This document shows, in pieces, positions 7,457 through 16,089 of a DNA stretch of 33,149 bases (position 1 is its first letter; every line of letters starts with the position of its first letter). The stretch is from positions 1-33,149 of the forward strand of contig JAWODJ010000051.1 of NCBI GenBank assembly GCA_046483315.1, in the 5' to 3' direction. A program made the translations under genes and the position numbers. The notes under the pieces were generated by a model that did not search any database, was not told where the DNA came from, and worked only from the letters and a program-made list of their open reading frames with translations. The DNA comes from PXAP01 sp046483315 (lineage in GTDB: Bacteria; Bacteroidota; Bacteroidia; Bacteroidales; PUMT01).

Positions 7457-9775
7457 ATGTTAATTGCTGTTCTGGCAGGTTTTGCACTAAGTGTCTTTGT
7501 GCCATTGATCCATAGGTTGCTACCACGTATATCAGGATTGATTTTTTCTCTGCTGCCGGCAGTTATTTTTCTCTGGTTTCTGTACCTTCTGCCAAGTGTG
7601 GTTGCAGGTGAGGGATTGTGGTTAACCTACAACTGGATCCCTGCCCTGGATATCGAACTAAGCTTCTTTCTCGATGGTCTGAGCCTGTTCTTTGTTCTGC
7701 TGATAAGTGGGTTCGGGTTCTTTATATTTCTTTATTCCAGCTCCTATCTCAAGGGGCACAGGTACTTCGACCGGTTCTTTATCTATCTTTTTTTATTTAT
7801 GTCGTCAATGCTGGGACTTGTCCTTTCGGGGAATCTTATAAGCATGTTTGTCTTCTGGGAGCTTACCAGCCTCAGTTCATATATGCTGATAGGTTTTTAC
7901 AATGAGAATGAGATTTCCCGCAAGAATGCCCTCCAGGCTATGCTGGTGACTGTTTTGGGAGGATTGGCAATGATGGCGGGGATAATACTGACAGGCATAA
8001 TGGCAGGCAGTTATTGTTTCAGTGAATTACTGAACAGCCGGGAAGTTTTGCAGGACCATCCGTGGTACCTGATTGCCCTGGTACTTATGCTGCTCGGGGC
8101 TTTTACAAAATCGGCACAGTTTCCTTTTCACTTCTGGCTTCCCAATGCAATGGCAGCTCCTGCACCGGTAAGTGCTTATCTTCATTCAACCACTATGGTA
8201 AAAGCAGGAATATACCTGCTTGCAAGGATAAGTCCCGTTTTCGGGGGAACCCCGGAATGGAGCTTTATTCTGACAACCTTTGGTGGATTGACAATGTTCA
8301 TGGGAGCCTTGCTTGCCATTCAATATACGGATCTGAAAAAGATACTTGCATACACAACTATAAGTGCCCTTGGCGTTATGGTTTTTCTGATCGGTATCGG
8401 AACCACTCTCGCAATTCAGGCGGCAATGGTTTTCCTTCTGGCTCACGCACTTTACAAGGGTACATTGTTCCTGGTTACCGGAAATATTGATCATGAAACA
8501 GGTACAAGGGAGGTAAACGAGCTGTCGGGGCTTGCAAAAAAACTGCCCTACACAGCATATGCAGCCGTGCTGGCATCTATGTCAATGGCAGGAGTAATGC
8601 CGTTTTTCGGGTTTATTGCCAAGGAGATACTATATGAAGCCGCACTTGATTTTTCTGCCGGTAATATTCTTATAATGCTTGCAGTTTTTATTACCGGGGT
8701 TATTTTTACTGCACTGGCCATAGAGATAGCATGGGGAGTGTTTTTTGGTCCCTTTAAAGAGACTCCCAAGAAAGCTCATGAAGCACCTTGGTTTATGATA
8801 GCCGGGCCGGTGCTTTTTGCGTCTCTGGGACTTATTGGCGGATTGTTTGCCGAATTTCTTATACAGCCTCTACTAGGCTCATCGGCTACAGCAGTGCTCA
8901 ATGTGGAGCAGGTGCTTAAGCTGACACTGTGGCACGGTTTCACCCTGGTTCTTTTACTTAGTTTACTGACGCTGTTTTTTGGATATCTTATATTCCGGGT
9001 AAGATATAAAATAAGAGGATGGACAGGGGGGAGTTTCCAGTCAATTTACAGATTCGGACCGGCAGCAGGATATCAGAAACTGATCCCGGGATTGCTTTCG
9101 CTGGCAACAGCCCAGACCCGCTTCTTTCAGAACGGCAGCCTTCGAAATTACATAAGTTCAATAGTCGGTTTTTTTACTTTTCTTATCCTGCTGACCTTTG
9201 CTACCCGTAACCTGGAATTTGATCTTGCCGGGAGACTTGCTCTTTTTACCGAATTAAGGATATATGAGGTGGTAATGACGGGACTTATCATTATTGCGTT
9301 TTTTATTATAATCAATGCAAGATCAAGACTGACCACGCTTGTTGCCATGGGGGTACTTGGTTATGGCATTGCTGTGATTTTTCTGTTTTATGGTGCTCCG
9401 GATGTGGCAATGACACAGTTTCTTATCGAAACTCTTACCGTGGTGCTGTTTGTGTTGATACTCCACCGGCTTCCATCATTTATACATACAAACAGATTTG
9501 AAGGTATGGGTTATATTGTTGTTTCGGTTGTTTTCGGACTGGTAATGGCATCATTGCTGCTTATTGTAACAGGTGTTCCGCTTGAATCGGAATTGAGGAA
9601 TATATACGCAGAAGGATCATATCCGCTGGGCAAGGGAAGGAATGTAGTTAATGTGATCCTGGTAGATTTCAGGCAACTCGATACACTGGGAGAAATTGTG
9701 GTGCTGTCGATTGCGGCAATTGGAATATTTTCAATGATAAAAGTTAAATATGCTGAAGGAGGGAATAAAGAATGA
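7457..9775 (+). CDS. mrpA: Na+/H+ antiporter subunit MrpA
   Basis: 772 residues, about 20 membrane helices, the usual MrpA size. Residues ~60-115 are the NADH-ubiquinone oxidoreductase chain 5 N-terminal region, and ~120-420 the proton-antiporter core shared with NuoL. The conserved helix-5 glutamate is Glu135 in FVFWELTSLS, and the lysine motif FTKSAQFPFHFWLP is present. The C-terminal third carries the DUF4040/MbhD-like segment (YGAPDVAMTQFLIETLTVVL) and an MbhE-like end (ILVDFRQLDTLGEIVVLSIA). First gene of the operon; its stop overlaps the mrpB start (ATGA). The complex exchanges cytoplasmic Na+ for protons and serves salt and pH homeostasis. Start is the ATG at 7457. Confidence 0.96.
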   Translation: MLIAVLAGFALSVFVPLIHRLLPRISGLIFSLLPAVIFLWFLYLLPSVVAGEGLWLTYNWIPALDIELSFFLDGLSLFFVLLISGFGFFIFLYSSSYLKGHRYFDRFFIYLFLFMSSMLGLVLSGNLISMFVFWELTSLSSYMLIGFYNENEISRKNALQAMLVTVLGGLAMMAGIILTGIMAGSYCFSELLNSREVLQDHPWYLIALVLMLLGAFTKSAQFPFHFWLPNAMAAPAPVSAYLHSTTMVKAGIYLLARISPVFGGTPEWSFILTTFGGLTMFMGALLAIQYTDLKKILAYTTISALGVMVFLIGIGTTLAIQAAMVFLLAHALYKGTLFLVTGNIDHETGTREVNELSGLAKKLPYTAYAAVLASMSMAGVMPFFGFIAKEILYEAALDFSAGNILIMLAVFITGVIFTALAIEIAWGVFFGPFKETPKKAHEAPWFMIAGPVLFASLGLIGGLFAEFLIQPLLGSSATAVLNVEQVLKLTLWHGFTLVLLLSLLTLFFGYLIFRVRYKIRGWTGGSFQSIYRFGPAAGYQKLIPGLLSLATAQTRFFQNGSLRNYISSIVGFFTFLILLTFATRNLEFDLAGRLALFTELRIYEVVMTGLIIIAFFIIINARSRLTTLVAMGVLGYGIAVIFLFYGAPDVAMTQFLIETLTVVLFVLILHRLPSFIHTNRFEGMGYIVVSVVFGLVMASLLLIVTGVPLESELRNIYAEGSYPLGKGRNVVNVILVDFRQLDTLGEIVVLSIAAIGIFSMIKVKYAEGGNKE

Positions 9776-10179
9776 AGACACCAATATTGCAAACAGCCAT
9801 CAATATGCTGATGCCTCTTTTTTTCCTGTTTTCATTATACCTGCTTTTCAGGGGGCATAATGAGCCGGGGGGAGGGTTTATCGGCGGACTCATAGGGGGG
9901 ATTGCCTTTGTGTTTCATGCCATGGTCTTTGATTCACGCGTTACCCTGAGGGTTTTCAGGCTTAACCCAGTGCGGCTTATTGCCGTTGGTCTTTTTCTGG
10001 CGCTGTTTAGCGGATTTATTTCCATGTTTTTTGGAGATCCGTTTATGACTGCCCAGTGGGCCGGTTTTTATCTGCCTGTTATCGGCAGACCGGGAACACC
10101 GTTACTTTTTGATACCGGAGTCTATATACTGGTTATAGGGGTGGTCCTTCAAATAACATTTACTATGTCAACTTTGTAA
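9772..10179 (+). CDS. mrpB: Na+/H+ antiporter subunit MrpB
   Basis: A 135-residue membrane protein with four predicted helices and the family motif FRGHNEPGGGFIGGLIGG. It overlaps mrpA by four bases. An unusually good Shine-Dalgarno for this phylum, AAGGAGGG at 9756-9763, lies 8 bases before the start and fixes it. MrpB is an essential small subunit of the antiporter complex in the inner membrane. Confidence 0.95.
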   Translation: MKTPILQTAINMLMPLFFLFSLYLLFRGHNEPGGGFIGGLIGGIAFVFHAMVFDSRVTLRVFRLNPVRLIAVGLFLALFSGFISMFFGDPFMTAQWAGFYLPVIGRPGTPLLFDTGVYILVIGVVLQITFTMSTL

Positions 10180-10184
10180 GCATT

Positions 10185-10547
10185 ATGGATATTTTACTTG
10201 CTGTTATCGTCGGACTGCTTTATGGAACTGCCATTTACATGATACTGCAAAAAGGCCTTGTAAAGGTGATAATAGGTATTCTCATCCTGGGCCATGCCTC
10301 TAACCTTTTCATATTTGTAATTGCAAGGCTTACCCGTGGTGCACCGCCACTGGTGCCAGAGGGTCTTGACTTTGTGCCTGAACCTTTTGCTGATCCGCTG
10401 CCCCAGGCTCTTATCCTGACAGCTATTGTTATAGGCTTCGGGATACAGGCTTTTGCAATTGTCCTGCTGCAAAGGGTTTACAGGCTTACTGGTACGAGTG
10501 AGGTTGATATGCTTACTTCAACCGATATGATTGAGGCAACAGACTGA
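10185..10547 (+). CDS. mrpC: Na+/H+ antiporter subunit MrpC (NuoK-like)
   Basis: A 120-residue, three-helix protein homologous to complex I subunit NuoK. Visible family features are the GLLYGTAIYMILQKGLVKVI opening, ILGHASNLFIFV, and the DPLPQALILTAIVIGFGIQA helix. It begins 5 bases after the mrpB stop, so translation is probably coupled. Confidence 0.95.
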   Translation: MDILLAVIVGLLYGTAIYMILQKGLVKVIIGILILGHASNLFIFVIARLTRGAPPLVPEGLDFVPEPFADPLPQALILTAIVIGFGIQAFAIVLLQRVYRLTGTSEVDMLTSTDMIEATD

Positions 10548-10569
10548 TTGATAACTTATATGGGTTTTA

Positions 10570-12081
10570 ATGGATATGAACTCTGAAATACTTTTTTTCC
10601 CTCTCCTTATACCGCTTATTTCGGCTGTGCTAAGCCTGTTTTTCTGGCAATCGGCCAGGTATCAGCGTATCATATTCCTGCTTGGGTCGTTTGTTTATCT
10701 TCTTGCTGCAGTAAGGCTGATAACAGGGGTTTGGGACCAGGGGTATGTTACCCTGCAGGCCGGCAGCTGGCCGGCGCCGTTTGGCATCACTCTTATTGCC
10801 GACCTGTTGTCGGCGGGAATGATATTGCTGACTGCCGTGCTTACTTTAATGGCTGCCCTGTATTTTGAGGGAAGCATACGGAGCAGGAAGGTTTCAAATG
10901 TATTCCACCCCATATTGCATTTCCTGGTTTTCGGACTTACGGGAGCATTTCTTGCCGGAGATGTTTTTAACCTCTATGTGTGGTTTGAGATTATGCTGGT
11001 TTCATCTTTTGTCCTTTTTACCCTTGGCGGATCACGTTCACAGCTTGAAGGTTCCATTAAATACGTTGCGATAAATGTTGTGTCTTCATCCCTTTTTCTT
11101 GCCGGGATAGGTGTGCTTTACGGACTGACGGGATCACTGAATATGGCTGCCCTGGCAGTTAAGCTGCCTCTGGTTGAGAACCAGGGACTTGTAACGCTTG
11201 CATCTGTCTTTTTTCTGGTGAGCTTTGGTATAAAGGCGGCAATATTTCCTCTTTTTTTCTGGCTTCCCGCATCATATCATACACCACCCGTGGCAATCTC
11301 ATCTCTGATTGTAGGATTGCTTACCAAGGTGGGTATATATACTTTGCTCAGGTTCTTTACTCTTCTGTTTACAACTGATTTGGCTTATACACATGCAATA
11401 TTGCTTGTTCTGTCAGGCTTTACTATGGTGGTTGGTGTGCTTGGGGCCGCTGCACAAATTGATTTCAGAAAAATTCTCTCTTTTCATATCATCAGTCAGA
11501 TAGGATATATGGTAATGGGGCTGGCCATATATACACCGCTTGCCATAGCCGGTACTATATTTTTTATTATGCACAATATTCTTGTGAAAACGAACCTTTT
11601 TCTGATAAGCGGACTGGTAAAGGAGACAAACGGTTCATATGCACTTAAAAAACTAGGGGGTGTATATCACACATTTCCTTTTCTGGCTCTTCTGTTTGCT
11701 GTTTCAGCATTTTCTCTGACTGGCGTGCCGCCTTTGTCAGGATTCTGGGGAAAGTTCTTACTTGCTTTGGGGGGACTAAAGGCCGGACATATAGTTATTG
11801 TTGCAATATCACTTTTTGTAAGTATACTTACTCTTTTTTCAATGACAAAAATATGGGGAGAGGTGTTCTGGAAGAAACTCCCGGAATCTTCATCACTTCT
11901 TATTGCAGATCAGAATGAGTTCTTCAGGAAAAAATGGCTGATGTTAATGCCGGTGTTGCTGCTTACGGGAATTATCCTGTTAATGGGGTTGTATGCCGGG
12001 CCGTTCATTGATTATTCTATGCGTGCGGCAGAACAGCTTATGGACAAACAAGGGTATATTAATACAGTTTTAATCAGATAA
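10570..12081 (+). CDS. mrpD: Na+/H+ antiporter subunit MrpD (NuoN/M-like)
   Basis: 503 residues with ~14 helices, the second antiporter-like subunit. Glu140 in FNLYVWFEIMLVSSF matches the essential helix-5 glutamate known from Bacillus MrpD, and the lysine-bearing helices GIKAAIFPLFFWLP and HNILVKTNLFLISGL are present. It starts 22 bases after mrpC. A 208-bp gap follows before mrpE, breaking an otherwise tight operon. Confidence 0.95.
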   Translation: MDMNSEILFFPLLIPLISAVLSLFFWQSARYQRIIFLLGSFVYLLAAVRLITGVWDQGYVTLQAGSWPAPFGITLIADLLSAGMILLTAVLTLMAALYFEGSIRSRKVSNVFHPILHFLVFGLTGAFLAGDVFNLYVWFEIMLVSSFVLFTLGGSRSQLEGSIKYVAINVVSSSLFLAGIGVLYGLTGSLNMAALAVKLPLVENQGLVTLASVFFLVSFGIKAAIFPLFFWLPASYHTPPVAISSLIVGLLTKVGIYTLLRFFTLLFTTDLAYTHAILLVLSGFTMVVGVLGAAAQIDFRKILSFHIISQIGYMVMGLAIYTPLAIAGTIFFIMHNILVKTNLFLISGLVKETNGSYALKKLGGVYHTFPFLALLFAVSAFSLTGVPPLSGFWGKFLLALGGLKAGHIVIVAISLFVSILTLFSMTKIWGEVFWKKLPESSSLLIADQNEFFRKKWLMLMPVLLLTGIILLMGLYAGPFIDYSMRAAEQLMDKQGYINTVLIR

Positions 12082-12289
12082 TTTTTCCGGACAATGAATC
12101 ATTTATATGCCAGGTCACAAAATAACATATATAAACCATGAGGGTTTGACTTCGTCGATCTCACATGCAATGTGATTTAACTCTTTGCTAAAATGATCAG
12201 ATGTGACATTCATGGGTTTGAAAGGCAAAATATTTTAACTATGAATTAGTAACATTTTGTTATTAGATTGATAACCACACTTTATAAAC
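12082..12289. other. Unexpected non-coding gap inside the mrp operon
   Basis: No coding frame is seen here, although every other mrp junction is tight or overlapping. It contains a short perfect dyad TCACAT-GCA-ATGTGA at 12161-12175 and a nearby GATGTGACATT. No T-tract terminator and no full TAnnTTTG promoter are visible. It may hold an internal promoter, a processing site or a regulator site. Confidence 0.5.
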
Positions 12290-12802
12290 ATGAAGGAGCT
12301 TACTACATACATAATTCATATAGCTGTTGCTGTAATTGCCGTATATCTTGTTTTTGAGTTTACTGCCCTTGAGGATCATTTTGTAAATAATGCCCTGTTA
12401 TTTTTTGGCATTTATTTTTTTCTCTGGGCAGGTTCTTATTTCTATGACAGGTCGCATTTTGTTAAGGTTCCCAGGGCTATCGGACTGCTGTTTTATTTTA
12501 TTGGGGAACTGGCTGTTGCCAGCCTGGTTGTAGCCTGGGATGTGATTACGCCTCGTTCGCACGTGGAATCGGGAGTTGTGGCGTTGCCCCTTGATGCAAA
12601 AAGTAATCTGGAGATCACAATTTTAGCGAGCCTGATATCTCTTACTCCCGGAACACTTAGCCTTGATGTGTCAGATGACAAAAGGATTTTATATATACAT
12701 GCCGTGTATATTAAGAAGGGAGATGTGGAGGCACTGAAGAGTCAGATAAAAAACGGTTTTGAAAGAAAATTACTGGAAATAACACGTACCTGTTATGGTT
12801 GA
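12290..12802 (+). CDS. mrpE: Na+/H+ antiporter subunit MrpE
   Basis: A 170-residue protein of the MrpE/MnhE family: N-terminal membrane helices, then a soluble domain with the characteristic segments PLDAKSNLEITILASLISLT and PGTLSLDVSDDKRILYIHAV. It overlaps mrpF by 8 bases, so the two are translationally coupled. MrpE anchors the small-subunit half of the complex. Confidence 0.94.
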   Translation: MKELTTYIIHIAVAVIAVYLVFEFTALEDHFVNNALLFFGIYFFLWAGSYFYDRSHFVKVPRAIGLLFYFIGELAVASLVVAWDVITPRSHVESGVVALPLDAKSNLEITILASLISLTPGTLSLDVSDDKRILYIHAVYIKKGDVEALKSQIKNGFERKLLEITRTCYG

Positions 12803-13064
12803 ATCAGTATTGTATATGGCTATTGTTATCCTGAGCTTCTGCTCCGTACTTGCAATAATCAGGTTTATTAAAGGACCCACTCTTCCTGACAGGGTCACTG
12901 CATTTGATTTGTTTGCAGCCATTGTGATAAGCATTATTGCAATATATTCTGTAATATCAGGCAACACTGCATTTATGGATGTAGCGATTTTGTTATCGCT
13001 GATAACTTTCCTTGGGTCAATGTCGTTTGCATATTTTCTATTCAGAAGCACAAAAAATAATTGA
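12795..13064 (+). CDS. mrpF: Na+/H+ antiporter subunit MrpF
   Basis: An 89-residue, three-helix protein with the family signature IRFIKGPTLPDRVTAFDLFA followed by AILLSLITFLGSMSFAYFL. It overlaps mrpE at its start and is followed two bases after its stop by the mrpG ATG. Confidence 0.94.
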   Translation: MVESVLYMAIVILSFCSVLAIIRFIKGPTLPDRVTAFDLFAAIVISIIAIYSVISGNTAFMDVAILLSLITFLGSMSFAYFLFRSTKNN

Positions 13065-13066
13065 TA

Positions 13067-14023
13067 ATGGAGATTATTCAGGAACTTGTCAGCACTTTGT
13101 TCATTGCACTGGGAGTGGTTTTCATAATGATTGCCGCAGTGGGAATTTTAAGGTTACCGGATTTCTACATCCGGATGTCGGCTATAACCAAGGCCGGAAC
13201 CATGGGAGTCGGACTTATAGTTGTGGGTATTGCGGTATTTTTTAATGAGTTGCTTATATCTGCCAAAGCTTTTGTGATTATCTCCTTTATGCTTCTTACA
13301 GCCCCCGTAGCAGCTCACATCATTGCACGTGCAGCTTACAAACAGGGAGTTCCCTTCTGGGGAAGAAACCTTGTTGATGAACTTGCTGATATTATAAAAA
13401 AGCGTGATAAGTGTGAAGAAACAATAGCTGCCAATCCTGACAATATTGATGCCAGACTGGACATTATGAATTATCACATGAGTATACCCCCCGTTATGGG
13501 TGGAAGTTTGAGGAAAGCTGTTCTTGTTGCCAGTGAAATAAAGGAAATTGACAGGGCCGAAGGACACAGGGCACTGGGAATGGTTTATGAAAGGGATAAG
13601 GACTTTACCCATGCTGAACAGGAGTACCTGTCAGCAATTGAAGCTTCGAAAGGGGAGAGCCGTTACAGGTATGAACTTGGACTTTTTTACGTTGAGGCCG
13701 GATGGTATGAACAGGCATTTGGTATTTTTGACGATATATATGCGAATGACAGCAACCAGGTAAGGGCACTTTTTGAGACAGGGAGAACAGCTGCACTGTC
13801 AGGCACCAATATGGAAAAGGGGGAGGCTGCACTTAATAAATATTTGAATACCCGGCCTGTGCCCCCTGATGAATCTTTGTCAGATGCCTCATATTATATG
13901 GGCATTATCTTTATTAAACGTAAAGATTATAGTATGGCAGGGAAAATGCTTGAAAAGGCCCTGCTCTTTAACCCCCGGTCAGACAAAGCCCGGTATCACC
14001 TGGACAGGATCGGGAAAAAATAA
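13067..14023 (+). CDS. mrpG: MrpG antiporter subunit fused to a C-terminal TPR domain
   Basis: One continuous 318-codon frame. Residues ~1-105 are a full MrpG/MnhG: three helices and the family motif GILRLPDFYIRMSAITKAGT, ending ARAAYKQGVPFWGRN, where stand-alone MrpG proteins (about 90-125 aa) finish. A linker (~106-125) leads into ~190 soluble residues with about four tetratricopeptide repeats, for example GHRALGMVYERDKDFTHAEQ, YELGLFYVEAGWYEQAF and SYYMGIIFIKRKDYSMAGKM. TPRs bind proteins, so the tail may dock a partner onto the antiporter; this is inference. I chose ATG 13067 over the in-frame TTG 13061. No frameshift is visible at the junction. Last gene of the operon, converging with the DUF4105 gene. 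Confidence 0.9.
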   Translation: MEIIQELVSTLFIALGVVFIMIAAVGILRLPDFYIRMSAITKAGTMGVGLIVVGIAVFFNELLISAKAFVIISFMLLTAPVAAHIIARAAYKQGVPFWGRNLVDELADIIKKRDKCEETIAANPDNIDARLDIMNYHMSIPPVMGGSLRKAVLVASEIKEIDRAEGHRALGMVYERDKDFTHAEQEYLSAIEASKGESRYRYELGLFYVEAGWYEQAFGIFDDIYANDSNQVRALFETGRTAALSGTNMEKGEAALNKYLNTRPVPPDESLSDASYYMGIIFIKRKDYSMAGKMLEKALLFNPRSDKARYHLDRIGKK

Positions 14024-14079
14024 CCCATGATAGCTTTCAACTTAAGGCTTAAAAAGTTTGAGGGCTCCGGGTGGCCGGT

Positions 14080-15288
14080 TCAGGCGGTTCCGGAAAGGTC
14101 GGGTTTGAACATTCTCAATATTACCGCCGATCGCACTATCATAGCCATTACAAGGGGCATTATCATCCACGGAAGTGCCTGCGGTAAAACCGGCCACGTA
14201 AAAATAAGCAATGCCAGCAGGGAAAGGTTGACCATGAAATAGTATTTGAGCAGCTTCATATGTTTCTTTTCAGAAAAGAAAAAGATTATCATAAGATGCA
14301 AAGGATGTGCCCACAGGATGTTCAGGTTCCATACAGTGACCTGGTGATCTGTACCAAACCACAGGAGGCTGATAAGTAATCCAAGTAAGCCGGCTGAACC
14401 AAAGAGCACCCTGTCATACCACCAGGAGAATCTCTTTGATTGAAGGTTTCTATGCGATATGATTACGGTTACCAGCAATACCAGCAGAAAAATCCATAAT
14501 GGTGCATAACGAAAAGTGGCCCGGGGAAGATCATTTCCTTCAAGTATGATCTCACTGCCGGGGGTAAAATCGGAAGTGCCATTTTCCGATTGAAACCGGG
14601 CATGTTCAAATACTGTCATCATATGATCGGGCAGGAACATATAATCCCATGGTGCGGCTGTCTTGTCGGAAGGTAAACCAAGTGCCAGGTTGATGCCGAG
14701 CCTGGCCCATGGTTTTTCTATGAGATAGGGCATAAGCAATTCCCTGAAGCTTTTATCCGGTTCCAGCGGCCGGTAATCAAAAATAATATCACGTTCTATA
14801 GCTTCATAAAAGATGTCGCGTATACGGGTGGCGCAATTGTCAAAAAAGAAATCGTAAAGGTAATAACGGTTCTCAGGCTGATAATTGATAATAAGCGAGT
14901 CAAAAAGATACTGTCTTTCACTGGCTGTGATATTCAGTTCCTGTTCCCATATCCAACGCTCTTCCATCATATATTCCAGTTTAAAATTGTTGTAATCGGC
15001 AACTGAAAGTATGTAGTTCAGTTTGCCTCTTATGAAATTCGTATAGAAATTGGGGTCGGCAAAATTAAAGGTGCCATAATTGAATACCCAGTCCAGTTCG
15101 AGTATAGGATCGTTTACCCGGATGGCACTGTGCCCGAAAACAGAGTATAATTCATCTCCCGGCGAACAGGTGAGAAGAGTTATTTTTGACTGTTCACTTA
15201 GTTTTATGGTTGGTCGTGTTGTTGAACCATACAAAGGGTTTGCCAGCAGAAATAAAATAAGCGCAAGAGGAATTGATATTTTTATCAT
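14080..15288 (-). CDS. DUF4105 / Lnb-like membrane protein
   Basis: 402 residues. Signal peptide ~1-21. Residues ~30-200 form the DUF4105 domain, with a Cys/His arrangement like papain-fold enzymes: Cys41 in LLTCSPGDELYSVFGHSAIR, His53 in the same block, and DFFFDNCATRIRD around Cys152. Residues ~250-400 contain about five membrane helices. I recall that this family (Lnb) has been assigned lipoprotein N-acyltransferase activity in Bacteroides, acting on outer-membrane lipoproteins from the periplasmic side; that is family knowledge, not something the sequence proves. Convergent with mrpG; upstream lies a terminator shared with the neighbouring two-component operon. Single-gene transcription unit. 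Confidence 0.82.
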   Translation of the reverse strand: MIKISIPLALILFLLANPLYGSTTRPTIKLSEQSKITLLTCSPGDELYSVFGHSAIRVNDPILELDWVFNYGTFNFADPNFYTNFIRGKLNYILSVADYNNFKLEYMMEERWIWEQELNITASERQYLFDSLIINYQPENRYYLYDFFFDNCATRIRDIFYEAIERDIIFDYRPLEPDKSFRELLMPYLIEKPWARLGINLALGLPSDKTAAPWDYMFLPDHMMTVFEHARFQSENGTSDFTPGSEIILEGNDLPRATFRYAPLWIFLLVLLVTVIISHRNLQSKRFSWWYDRVLFGSAGLLGLLISLLWFGTDHQVTVWNLNILWAHPLHLMIIFFFSEKKHMKLLKYYFMVNLSLLALLIFTWPVLPQALPWMIMPLVMAMIVRSAVILRMFKPDLSGTA

Positions 15289-15306
15289 GGAAAAGATGTA
15301 TTCAAA

Positions 15307-15343
15307 GAAAAAGCTAAATTGAACATGCCAATTTAGCTTTTTT
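15307..15343. terminator. Bidirectional intrinsic terminator
   Basis: Thirteen-bp perfect arms (AAAAAGCTAAATT / AATTTAGCTTTTT) around a 9-nt loop, with T runs on both strands. It ends the kinase/regulator operon, whose last stop is at 15397 on the minus strand, and insulates the DUF4105 gene. Confidence 0.85.
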
Positions 15344-15396
15344 CTGTTAATTAAATATTTTTTGTGATTTAAAAGTACTTTAAGACTTACATGAAA

Positions 15397-16089
15397 TTAT
15401 ATTATCAGCTTAAAACCTTTGCCATGAACATTAATAATCTCAACAGAGTCATCATCTTTAAGATACTTTCTTAATTTGGTTATGTAAACATCCATACTTC
15501 GGGCATTGAAATAATTATCATCAAGCCATATGGTTTTAAGTGCGAAGTTACGGTCAAGTATTTTATTCTGGTTGTTGCAAAGCAGTCTCAACAGCTCTGA
15601 TTCCTTTGTGGTAAGCCTTATTACTTTATCTCCTATCTGAAGTGTTTGTTTTTTGGTATCAAAAAGATATTTTCCGATTTTAAATTGCTCGGGGGGTGAG
15701 CTTTTATAAGAGTCGCTTGTACGCTTGAGTATGGCTTCTATCCTGAAAAGCAACTCTTCCATGCTAAAGGGCTTGGTTATATAGTCGTCGGCACCTATTG
15801 AAAATCCTTCGATTACATCTTCCTTCATTGATTTTGCCGTTAGAAATATAATGGGTATCTCATCATTAATCTGCCTTATCTCTTTTGCGAGAGTATACCC
15901 ATCCTTAACGGGCATCATAATATCAAGAATACATATATCATAACGGTTCTTTACAAAATCCCTGAATGCCAGCTCTCCGTTTGCAAAGAGATTTGTTTCA
16001 AAACCTTTGGCTTTCAGATATTCTTTTAACAGCAAACCAAGGTTCTCGTCATCTTCAGCAAGCAGGATCTTAGTTTTGGTTGTCATCAT
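15397..16089 (-). CDS. rprY: RprY-like OmpR-family response regulator
   Basis: 230 residues. REC domain 6-125 with acidic pocket Glu12/Asp13/Asp14, phosphoacceptor Asp56 in ICILDIMMPVKDG, and Lys in DYITKPFS. OmpR/PhoB winged-helix DNA-binding domain ~135-230 (LTTKESELLRLLCNNQNKIL, RSMDVYITKLRKYLKDDDSV, VHGKGFKLI). Its reading frame overlaps the end of the kinase gene by 20 bases, so the two are co-translated. Overall sequence strongly resembles RprY of Bacteroides. Target genes cannot be deduced here. Followed by the terminator at 15307-15343. Confidence 0.9.
   Translation of the reverse strand: MMTTKTKILLAEDDENLGLLLKEYLKAKGFETNLFANGELAFRDFVKNRYDICILDIMMPVKDGYTLAKEIRQINDEIPIIFLTAKSMKEDVIEGFSIGADDYITKPFSMEELLFRIEAILKRTSDSYKSSPPEQFKIGKYLFDTKKQTLQIGDKVIRLTTKESELLRLLCNNQNKILDRNFALKTIWLDDNYFNARSMDVYITKLRKYLKDDDSVEIINVHGKGFKLII

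Noticed and set aside
6374..12209. Shared AATGTCACATC / GATGTGACATT words between the 6.3-kb repeat and the mrpD-mrpE gap
   Set aside because: Only an 11-base inverted match; the surrounding bases do not align in order, so a common repeat family is not supported.
14027..14242. 71-codon plus-strand frame after mrpG
   Set aside because: Almost all of it is antisense to the DUF4105 gene and it has no recognisable content.
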